Origin: Ceriagrion tenellum
Taxonomy: Eukaryota > Arthropoda > Insecta > Odonata > Coenagrionidae
Assembly (NCBI GenBank): GCA_963169105.1
Contig: OY720642.1
Location: 81,074,716 to 81,138,715 of the forward strand
Direction of reading: 5' to 3'
DNA length: 64,000 nucleotides
This document shows, in pieces, positions 48,501 through 60,500 of this stretch (within the stretch, counting starts at the first letter, position 1; each line of letters begins with the position of its first letter). The translations under genes and the position numbers were made by a program. The notes beneath the pieces were generated by a model. The model had not been told where the DNA came from. It saw only the letters and a list, made by a program, of their open reading frames with translations, and ran no database searches.

Positions 48501-51500
48501 ATCATTAATTTTACTTATTGTGGGTTAAAAATTCATCTATAATTATTTTTCTGCATTTAATACCAGGGTGGCCACATGTCAGGGAAGTCAGGAAAATCAG
48601 GGAAATGTCGGGGAAAATGGGACACTTTTCAGGGAAACTGGGAAATGTCAGGGATTTTCATGCCTTGTCAGGGATTTTCCTGCCTTGTCAGGGAAACTTC
48701 TCAAAGATTTTCTTTCACCAATGTCATGATTAAAAAAATGCGTGCATTACAAATTACCACTACTGTTAAATATGCAAAGTATATTTAAGCAATCAAAATT
48801 CTAGCAGATTTGATGGAATAGAAATAATATTTCAGTATTATTTTTTTTTAAATTTGGTAACTTTCCCATTCCGAGTCCTCAGCAAGCATCGGGTTTCATT
48901 GCCGTCATAATGACCGAGGACTCAAGAGGGGTTCGGCAGTTCTGGCAGCCAAGTCCGATGCCCATCGGATTGGTGCGTTTGGGTTGTGTGTACGGAGTAG
49001 ACGGAGGGACCCAAGTAATACTGCCTTCTGCATGCGAGCTGCAAGTGACTCCGCCTGTGCCACGCAGGACGGAATGCACTTGATGCTCTCCCTTAACTCC
49101 ACCAAGCACACCTATGAGGAGGACTACCAGTTTAACAGAGTGTCCTAGGTACATCTGCTGAAGCTCAAAAAGCAGGTCTCGATATTTCGCCCGTTTCTCT
49201 GCCTCCTTTGCATCCATGTTTGTTTCAGCCGGGGCCGAAAACTCTATCACGAACATGGAGCATGAGAGGTGGTCTAGGAGAACGATATCAGGCTTGGTCG
49301 CCTCCAACTGCCTGGTGGTAGAAAAGGAGTAATTCCACCAGATGGTGCATTTATCGTTCTCCATGATGGACTCAATATCTCCAGGGGCATACGGCAGCTC
49401 AGGAGTATTGTCGATGTCAAAATGGTGTCGCAGATGAAAATATAACACCTGCAGGGCCGCATTGTGTCTAGCAATGTTCGCTGACTTGGCATAATAGCTA
49501 TAGCCGGAGAGAAGGTGGCTCAAAGTCTCTGGCTGGGCTTGGTGCGCCCTGCATCTCGTGCCCGCGACCTCCGTCTTGAATATAATGTGGCGGTACACGA
49601 GTGTGTTTATGACACCATCCTGGCATATGAGGACGAAACCCTCGGTCTTTACTTTAGAGCAACGGTGACTTTAGAGCAGCGGAGTGGAGAAAGGCTAACG
49701 TCAGCTGCTTCGATAGCCCATGCTTCTTCATGTTTTGATAGAAACATCCATGCATGGGCTTATCGGTGTGTGCCTTGAGCAAGGTGTTATGCTCGGCCTT
49801 TTTAATTTCGAGCTTCAGGACATCTGCCTTCAATGACAAGATGGACTTGCCGTCGTCGCTACCGTCTGATTGTGGGTCGAAGTCAATACCGGTTTCATCC
49901 GCTGCCCTCTTGGCCGCCTTGGAGAGAAACTCAAGGTACTCAGGTACTTTTGTGGTCTCTTATGAGACTGAGCAAAGGGTTTCTGCTTTAGAGCACTCGG
50001 CATGCTGTTCCAAGGACAACTCTTGTGGATACACTCCAGGCTCAACAGACCTCTACCACCTACACTGCGAGGGAGATATAGTCTGGTGACAGAAGATTTC
50101 GGATGAAGACTTCTATTGATGGTCATCATCTTCCTCGTTCCACTGTCGAGGTTCTGCAACTCGTTGACGTTCCATTTCATGCATCTGAAGGTGTACAGCA
50201 GTGTGGGAACCGCGAACATGTTCATGGCAAGAACTTTGTTCATGTCAGACAGCTCAGAACTCCAGATTTTCCTGAAAGTCTGTCTGTACTTGGCGGTGAC
50301 TCTTTCCTTCACTGCTGCAACCTCCTGCATTCGGCTTTGGGGGACGCCTAGATATTTATAGGTGTCATTGCCCTCGAGGTGGCGAATGACGCTCCTGTCA
50401 ACGAGGTGCACGTCTTCCTTGTTCTCCGAAAATCTTCCTCTTGTCAGGTGGATGGATGCACACTTGTCCAATCCGAACTCCAACCCTATAGCCTCACTGT
50501 ACTCCAGTACGGTGTCCAGGGCTATGCGAAAGTCTTTTGAATTGGAAGCATAGAGGTTCAGGTCATCCATATAAAAATAATGCGTGACATTATGCTTCCT
50601 ATCATCTAGCACACAGCACATGTATCCTTTCCCTTGTTGCAGCCTTAGCGACAGAGGTAGGAGGGAAATGCAGAACAGCAAGGGGCTCAAGTTATTGCCT
50701 TGGAAAACGCCACTGTTGTATGATACCAACTCTGTCGAAACTAACCACTCGCCTGCAGTCAGGACAAAACGCGTTCTCCAGAGTGGTATCAGGCGTTGGA
50801 TGCAGGACACTACCTCTGGGTGGACTTTCATCAACTTCAACATGGCTACAATAAGCTCATGTGAAGTGGTGTCAAACGCCCTTCTGTAGTCCACCCAGGC
50901 CATTGATAGGTTGCGCTTCCATTGGATGGTATCCTGGCATATGCATCTATCAATGAGCAGGTTGTCCTTACATCCCGCGATTCCACGCTTTGAACCCCTC
51001 TGCTTGTACCTCCCAAACTGGCTGGACCTGGTGGAGGATAAGGTCGCTCAAGATAGAGGTGAACGCCTTGTACATAGTGTTGAGGTAGGTTATAGGGTAG
51101 TAGTTCTTAGGATTGGACAAGTCTCCCTTCTTAGGTATTAGAACCGTGTGTCCCTCAGTCAGCCACGGTGGAATTTCTCCTCTACACAAGAGAAAGGATG
51201 TGAAGATGCTGGTGAGGTGTTGGTGGGTGGAAGTGAACTTCTTCCACCAGAAGTTATTCACAGCATCCATTCCTGGAGCCAAGAAATTCTTCTTGCCAGA
51301 AAAGGCCTTCTTCACGTCACTCTCTGTGACTGAAAGAGTTACATCCACTTCATGTTGGTGGCAGTCGCAAAACTTTTTAAAGAGGTCTTTGGCCAGAGTG
51401 TCTCCGTTGAATGGCTTCGACGTTTCATAGATATCCTTCCAGAAATGTTCACCCTCATGTACGGGTGGCGGAGAATCGACTACAGACTGAGGTCGAAAGA

Positions 51501-54500
51501 GACGGGACAGGTGAAGGAGGAAGGTTGAGTTCTCCCTTACGGCCTTACTCCTCTTCAGGAGCTTTTTCTGGGCCGTGGTGAGTGCCTGAACTCTATCAAT
51601 CGCGTGCTGCTTTATGTAAGCAGCACGTTCTTGTTCAGTGTGTAATGGTCGAATCTGAGGCTGCGTGCTATGCGACGAACTTTGGGGGTGAAAGCCTGCC
51701 CAGATGTGATGTATTCCATCACTCACTGAATCCTCAAAGCTTGCTGTCTTGCCAGCGTGATTTTGGTCTCAAATTTTTCAAGCCATTTTGCCGCTTTGTC
51801 CTCCCAAGAGGTGGGTTTTTGGGAGTTGGCCATTATTTTGGCTGCAGTGTAGACCACGCAGAGTACCACCCAGAGGTCTGACGTCTCCATACAGATTTCG
51901 TCGATAAAGCCATTCAACCTGGTCAGGACGTTAGTCTGCAGAGAGATCTGACGGATATCTCTCTGCCACGCTTGTCCTACATCATAGGTGATTTCATTTA
52001 ACAACCGCGTTTTGAGTTCAGAGTCGGCCTGATCTACTTCCTCCCGTCTTGTTGGCGGTACCAACAGTGCAGTGGTTGTCAAAACAACTGGTGGAGAGAC
52101 TGCTTGTGTCGGGGAGGGTGGTCTGCTGGTAGTGTATTTCTCTGAACACGCGATTGTTGGGGAGTTTCCTTTTTACGGAGGTGGTTGGCTTAGTCGCGCA
52201 GATTCTGCTGCGACAGTTGGTTATGTTCAGGATGCATCTCACACCACAAAGAGTGCATCCTTGCCATATATCACCTGCCATTGGGCTCTCTGGCAGCATA
52301 GCATGTGAGGAGGTCGCCCCTTAGGGTTTCCGTCCACTCCATATGAGCTCCCATCTTGTTGGTGTTAATTGCCACACCCAACTCCACTACATCTAAGAGG
52401 TTGTGGGTGGTACTTCTGGTTGTCATTCTCGGAACCAGGTAAATCTGCATGTGGGGTGGTCAGCCCCACTTCCTCGTTCCTTTGTAGTTGGACCCTTTGT
52501 TTTCCTGTTGTATGTTTTGATTGATTTGTATGAGTTCTTGTTATTGAGTCTTATATATTAGTATTTCCCTTTAGTCATGTAAAATGTTTCCCAGAGGTAA
52601 AAATCTACTAAAAATATGTCTTTCCCTCTTTTTTAGCATGTCATTGCCTGGGCAAGGAAGGGCTGCTGATTTATCATCACTTCTGATGCTCAATGCAGTT
52701 GCAACAGCATTTAAGTGTCTTCTGAGACCATCAGATCTTTTATGCCATGACAAAGGACCTGCTGAAAGTTTATCAGGTGAGTGTTTTGGTCGAAACCCAT
52801 GCTTACTGGGCATTTTATATTCACTCTGAGTTCAAATTTACTTCCAGCATGACAGTGGAGATTTGAATTCACTAATTTATTGTTGAATTATTGATGTTGT
52901 TTTCATTGGTTTCAACCTCCAGTTTCTATTCTTGTTGTTGTTGTTTCTTGTAAAATCATGCAAAATGAAAGAAATATATAGGGCCAAGGATATTTAGTTC
53001 TGTTCCTCAATCTCAACACTTAATATTTAATTCATAATGATAATGATGTTGTTTCTTGTAAAATCATGCAAAATGAAAGAAATATATAGGGCCAAGGATA
53101 TTTAGTTCTGTTCCTCAATCTCAACACTTAATATTTAATTCATAATGATATTTTATAACTATTACATAACCTGGAATTGCATGAAGTAATTCTATATCTA
53201 CAAAATACTGTGAAAGCCACCACTAGTGTGTGTGTCATGGAGTGATTCCACTCCAGGCATACAGCACTCATCCCAGGTCAAATCAGAACCGTGCACTTTC
53301 CTCCCTCCACTAAGCAGTCGGGATAAAAATATGAGGTCAAACCGGAAACCATGAGAGTGAAATGCAGATTAAAATGGTATCATACAACACTAGTTATTAT
53401 TTCATAGTTGCACATTAGGGTGGGCCAAAATTCCTAAATTAAAGGTATTGAAGCGTAATTATTTTCCTTTTGGTGCAAACATAACATATCTAAAATTTGG
53501 TGTTAATCAACCCTTTGGCAACTGTAACCTTTGGGTTGCCAATTGCTATTTTGATAGGTAGGAAAAGATTTCTTTTATTTATACTATAATACAAAATTAT
53601 AAATTTCAATATAATTTCCTAGTGAAAGGTTAATCAACATATTATGCACATTTTATCAGTCTAAAATAATAATAAATTCCCCATATTATTAGCCAAGTAA
53701 TGGTAATGATACTATTTTCTACTCCTGACCAGCAACAGGCAGGACTTTTTCAGTGTCAAATTTTGTGTAGGTATTTCTCTATGTTTTTCAGTAGTGTTTG
53801 GGTTTCCTTTATTGTAAATAAACAATACGATAAAATTCAATTGAATAATTTATATCATGTTATTTTTCAAATAGATCTTTAAAATTTATCTCAAGCACTG
53901 TTTTGGTGTAGTGTGTATTCCACCGTCCTTCAATATTTAGTTCCTATCTCAGAATTTGGCTGACATTCTGACCCACACAGTTGCCTAATTAAAATTTATT
54001 ATTGAGCTTGTAAGTGGTACTGTGAAGCATTTTGTTGGTGGTGGGTGGAAAATTTGTTGAATTCATTTGCATTAGATAGAGGCATGGGAGAAAACCTTAT
54101 TTATGCTGCTATAAGGTCTATCTATAAGCCAAAGGCCAAAAAGATTTAAGGCAATAAATGTCTGTGATTAAAATATTTTTACTTGTTGCTTCATATAAAT
54201 TATATTTTAATGTAGCCTTTGTTGTTATTTTTAGCTGTCACTTCGGAGCCACTTACGGATGTGGATAAGGTTTTGTTTCACCTAGAAGCTAAAGAGTTCA
54301 CCGTGGAGCCATCAGCATTGCAGTCTTTGCAGCAATTGATTCAGTGGGTTGCTGATCTTACCTTGTCACTTTTGGCTAGACTTCCTGATGCCCGCCCGAA
54401 TCCACAGGGGATGCAGTCTCAAAATGCTCTTGTCCCCAGCCAGTGCCAAGGGGGAAAGCCATCAAATGGGGTAAGATTTCCACGGAAGCAATCATTTTAC

Positions 54501-57500
54501 ATTCTGATCACTACCAGCTCCCCTAAGTCTGTGGTCTTGAGCCTATGGTGATATGGTCTCAGATATATTTAGGATGAAGATTAAGTAGAAACCTTGATTT
54601 TAGGCATGCACAATAACCAATCTCGATTTTAACATGAATTATATGGTGGGATTTCTACTGTTGAATGGTCCAAAGTCTTTATGGCCTTGTGATAACATCC
54701 CTTCTCATAACATTTTAAAAATCTCAATAACTACCTGAGCAATATTGTTCAAAAATATTATAATATGTGCTAGTTATTGAACCACCTGGTATATTTTTTT
54801 CAGCTTAGTTCTTTGATAATAAACCACAAGTATTCAGGTTTAAATAACACACTTCTGCCTTTCATTGGAGAACATATTTTAATGCAGAATCACAGAAAAC
54901 AACAAACTAACTTGCATCTTGCTAAATGCGATAGAAACTTAGTAATGGTAAATTTCCATACTGTAAAGAACAAACATGGTAAAATTTCCAAAAAGTCCGT
55001 TGGAGGTGCTTTTAAATACTTTCTTACTTATACTTTACCGCTGAAGTCCAACAGTTTGGAAAACTCTTTAATAATTCAATTTTTGCAACTTTCAAATTGA
55101 TCATATATTTGAAAACACTGATGTAGTAATTGGAACAGAGAGTTGGCTTGAAGTGGATGTTAGCGATAGCATAGAGTAATATAGAGGTCTCGCCCCCGTG
55201 CTAAAGAGCGTATGCGTTTTTGAAGAAGTTCAGGAACTGGGCGTTAGAGGTCTCTGTGGTCAACTAGTTCCATGGTCGAGCGGCCACTTTGAATTTGTTC
55301 TGGGCCGCAGCCTGCTCCGACTTGGCGTGTTAGAAGTCGGGCGTTCTCTTGAGCGCCCACTGGCTTTCGAGTGAGAGAGGAAAATTGAGGAATGGGCGAG
55401 GTATGGGAGGGACGAGGGATTGGGACTCCTTAGAAACGTCACGGTACTCAGTAGCCACGTGCTTTTTGCGTCTTGTGGGGGCCTAATGATTCCGGGAGAT
55501 TAGGCCGGGGCTGCCATAAAATAAGTTGCTATGAGAGGTGCCTCAGTTCCGTAGAAGTGTTAACGAATGAGTCCCGGGGTAAGGATTTGCGCCTCTTGAA
55601 GGCGGCCAAGGCCACCGTCTTTGCTGCCCAGTGTTTTCGGGAAAGGGAATATACACCCTAACCATTACAACAGTCCACGTCACGTTGGTAGTTCAAGACC
55701 TACATCAAGTGCGAGGGTAGGGCAGTAGGGTTATGGGAATACAACGACGATCTTCGTATTTTGAGGAATAGCACACTGAATTTGAGGTAATGTCAAGTTG
55801 ATGTTAGATGTATTTCACAAATAAATTAATAGTTTTGTTTGCTAAAAATAAATAATAAATCTTTGTAAAAATAAAATTCGAAATCCAGTAAAATACTTCC
55901 CAAAAAGAAGCCAAGACAAAGTTGTGCAAAATCTTCGAGAAAGTATATGGTGAGTTAGCAATGGGAGGGAAATCATCCAATGACAATTAAGTATAAATAT
56001 CAGTAGAGAGAGGTGGAAGTGAACAAGTCACATACAGCTTTTATAGGAAATCGTCAACAGTATTCCGAGGAAGGTGTTTTGTAGGGCAGTGGCAAGTGTT
56101 AGATCGATAGGCTAGCCTGTCTATAGCTAGTGCCTTGTTTCCACTTCATGGGTTAGACCTAATGTTGGATTACCTTTCCACTTTCCAGGAGGGAAGTAGT
56201 AATCTTCGTAAGAAATGGCCAGCAGGATACTAAGTGAATATGTAGTTGACAAACGAAAGTGGTATATTTTGCTTGAATGTCAAAAATAAAATAAACCCTT
56301 TTAGGAAATAAGGAAGGTGTAGTAGTAAACCAACGAAGCATTATTTTACGTTGGCGTCCTAAAAATAATTGGTCTGTTGTGCCTAGAGGTCTAGGGAAAG
56401 TAAAGGATCTATCAATTTATTATGAGAGATAAGTTATGAATAATAGGAAAGCACAAGGTGCCTCAATTTTTCACTTGAATAAAGGCTTAAGCATTGAGTA
56501 TACATATGTAAACGATAAGCGTGAAAATTCCACAGGTGCAAAAATAATGAAATTCAAAGGATAAGTCACTCCAAAAATTGAATTATTAAAGAGTTTTCCA
56601 AACTGTTGGACTTCAGCGGTAAAGTATAAGTAAGAAAGTATTTAAAAGCACCTCCAACGGACTTTTTGGAAATATTGTCGATAGCGCTGAATGTTTTTAA
56701 AAAGTATTTACATAAGATATCGCACCAAAGAAATGTGAAATAAGTACTAATTACTAAAGTGCAAAAAATAGCTGTGAAACTTCAAAGAAAAACTTGCTTC
56801 TCAGTGGTTTCAGAGAACATCAAAAAGATAGCTCACAGAATTACCGAAAACCTCGAACCGACATTCATCAAGCCAAATACGGTATAAATTAAGTAGTAGT
56901 AAATTTCCGTAGCACAAGGAACAAACGTGCCGAAGTTGAGCATATATTTGAAAATGCAGATACAGTAATTTGAACAGAGTGCTGGCTTGCAGAGGATATT
57001 AACGATTGCGAAGTTTTTCCGACAGGATATAAAATCTATAAACGTGATCGACCCAATAGGACTGGTGGTGGAGTATTCATAGCAGTTAAATCGTATTTTA
57101 ATAGTACCCCACACATATTAGACGACAATGGAATAGAAAGTGTTTGGTATACCATTAAGCAACAAAACCAGAGAAATATGCATATATGCTCATTTTACAG
57201 GCCATCAGATTCCAAAATCATAGTTTTGTACAAATTAGATGCTAAATTAACGTCATTTACCTCGAAAGATAACAAAAGCATAATTATCGGGGGATTTATA
57301 CCTCCCAGCAATAAATTGGAAAACCAATAGCGTTGAACTAAGTGCAAGGAAGCATGATATAAATGAGGCCTTACTTAATACACTTTCAAACCACTCTCCT
57401 ACTTAAATAGTTAACGAACCTAGAGGGGTAATAAAATATTAGACCTTTTAGCTGTTAGTCACCCTACAATGATTAAACACATCGATATCTTCGAAGGCAT

Positions 57501-60500
57501 AACTGATCCTAAAGTAATTTTTACGACTTTGAAAACAACTGTAGATTCCACTGTAAAAACCAAACGTATTGTCTACTCGGTATGGAGGCTTCTGCAGTGA
57601 TTTATTGAGTTCAGTTTATTCGGGTCTTTCCTGCGTTGCTTCATTTTAACGGACAACAGTTTCGCTAAAGTTACAGCTAGCGTCGTCAGGTCCTGAATGA
57701 GCTGCAGAGATTCATGTTCCTTTATATACCTAAAGCCTGAGCTAGTCAGGTGCACGTTGATTGGCCGGCTGGACCTTTGAATCCAATTGTTGTAAAAGAC
57801 GTTTGAACGTAGATGAACGTAGATGATCCACTGCTTTGGTATGAAATTTGAAATAAATAGACTATCCGGTACATGAAAGGAATGGGTATCAAGGGAACTA
57901 TTCAATACATTCTTGTATAAGCTATTCCTCTGCTCCCGATGTGCTCAGATATACGCAACAGAATAAAACAAAGAATTAGTTTCAGCTCAGAACAATATTT
58001 TGCTGCGAGAAATACTGTGTATAAATCCTTAACTGATGCTCCAGTTGGTGACAATGTTTTTAGGCTGTGTACCACTAAAGTTTTCTTGACTTCACCCTGT
58101 AGATTCACACCCTTACAATTCACAGGCAGCTTATTCTCAGTGATAGAGCAAACGAGGGCTCTTGATAAAAAGTAAATATTTAATTTGGTAATGATTTAAT
58201 TCGGGGTTAAGTTGGCGAGAGACAAAACAAAATAGTTCTGGAATATATCGGCGGATTGTGACCCGAAACAATGCATTGCAACTCGTAACACTGCTGTCCA
58301 CTAATCGTAAGATGAAAATAAGGCCAGTCGAACTGTACAAACTGTAAATTTTTCTCTTACTTTAAGGAAACGGGTATTTGTAACCATTAGATGATTCTTG
58401 AAAACCTCGGACTACGTAGGCATGCATAGTTGATAATCATCCCTTTTGAAAAGAGCAAGAGCACTTTTATTGACATGGTCCTCGGGTGATTTCTATCAAA
58501 ATTACATTCTCACACTCTCAGACAACCGTCTTAATAGAGATTTTATTCAATATCGCTTTGCGCAGTGGATCATGGATAGACTTGACCGATAGTTTGTCGA
58601 ATCCCAAGGAAAGTTTTCGTGATATACCGTTTGACCGTTCACATCCGAAACGGCCGGCGCGTGACCTTACTCTAACTTCGAGGTAGCTTAGCATCCGAAG
58701 TGCTCTTAAGCTTCGCTAGGCAAACCATCAGGCAGGTTCAGAGATGAATTTCAGGTGTTGTTCAGGACTCGGAACTCTCGGAACACTCATCTGAAAGCCC
58801 TCCCCTACCTCGCCCATTCCACCAAATTCCCCTCTCGCGTGCATTTTGCCGCGCATGGGTAGGGGAGGGAAGTGTGCTTGTCCTTAAGAGAACCAGTGGA
58901 AACCTTTTGAGAACATCACTGACATCTAGCGGAGAATAGCAGAAAGAAAAAAGCCATATCATAACTCCCATAAGGGCGAGTCCTCTGTATACTCTGTGGC
59001 GATATCAAAGTTTTTTCAACTGGATATAAAATCTATAGACGTGATTGACTGGATAGGACTGACGGCAGAGTATTCTTAGCAGTTAAATCATATTTAAATA
59101 GTACTGCACACATATTAGACAACAAGGAAATAGAGAGTGTTTGGTGTACTAATAAACAACAAAGCAAAAGAAAGAAATATACATATTTGTTCATTTTATC
59201 GACTGCCAGATTCCAAAATAGACATTGTGTATCTATTAGAAAATCAAACATCATCATTTTCCTTGAGAGATTACTGAAGTGTAATAACTGTCGGTGGAGA
59301 TTTCAACTTCCTGGCTCTAAATTGGAAAGCTAATAACATAGAAACAAGTTCAAGGGAGCGTGATATAAGCGAGGTCTTACTCAATACACTTTCATACCAC
59401 TCTCTTACTCAAGTAGTTAACAAACTTAAGAGAGGTAATAAAATATTAGATCTTGTAGCTGTGAGTCACCATGCCATGATTAAACACGTTGATATCCTCA
59501 AAGACATTAGTGATCATTAAGTAATTTTTACGACCACGAAAACAACAGTTTAGTCCACTGTAAAACCTAAATGTATGGCCTACTTATTTGAAAAATGTGA
59601 TTTCCTCACATTTGGAGAGAAGTTAGAAGCTTCAATCACGAAATTTGTATGTACAGCAAAAGACTAGAGCACTGAAATATAATGGAGATATTTTTTTGGA
59701 AATTCTACTTTAAGGAATCATTGAATGTATTCCGCGCAAATTCAAACGGATGGATGGGGATGAGGATATAGAACCTCTTTGGTATAACCATGGAGTAAGG
59801 TGGGAGCTTAGGAGGCAGAGTAATTTACACAAATTGTATAAAAATTCCACTAAGTCAGGTAACAAAACAACTTGCAGTGAGAGAAATTTATGGGTCTCAA
59901 TGCTCCAAAACTAAGAAAATAATGCACACTACTCTATGAAACTTCAAGAAAATAATCCTAGGTGAATTACTCGATGAATAATCCCAAGTCATTCTAATCT
60001 TATACAAGAGAGCAAGAGGTGAATATTCGACAGTAGAATCTTTATTGGACACAAGACTAAGGCATATTACACCTTCATCCTGCTGAATGATAATGTATTT
60101 CTTTGACATTTAATTATTTGAAGCTTGTCCCTTTCCTTGACAGGCTGAAAAATTATTTCTTTTGCCTTTTTATTATAGGAATGATACTGAGCTATATCAC
60201 AACTTTCACAGGAAAAATTTGAAAATTGTTTACATAGCCTCCACAAAACATGCACATATGATTTGAACATGACATACTGGTGAAAGGGTATTTTAAGTTG
60301 TGTTTACACCATGCATGTTGAAGTGAAAGTTTCCTCGCAAACAAATGAATGCCTGAGTCCACCTTGATCTGGGATGAAACCATTTGAGGATGTTCATCCA
60401 AGATAGAAATGATCAGTCATGGAAGTATTGTACCTCACATGAAGTTTCAGTGAAATAATAGATTATGTTTCATCAAAAAGACTGTTGTTGCAGTTATGAA

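Larger units (their letters stand above)
48870..52440 (-). mobile_element. R4/NeSL-like LINE with restriction-like endonuclease, decayed
   Basis: Minus strand, near full length. From an ATG at about 52424 the frame runs through the N-terminal LRGDLLTCYAAREPNGR and MARMHSLWCEMHPEHNQLSQ. Later blocks are an RT with TVLIPKKGDLSNPKNYYPIT, MAWVDYRRAFDTTSHELIVA and FYMDDLNLYASN (catalytic YMDD, about 50560), then a CCHC-like region and KPDIVLLDHL...VIEFSAP, the PD-(D/E)XK-type endonuclease typical of the R2/R4/CRE/NeSL group. At least four frameshifts and several stops are present. No apurinic-type endonuclease is found, unlike the other LINEs in the window. Confidence 0.85.
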
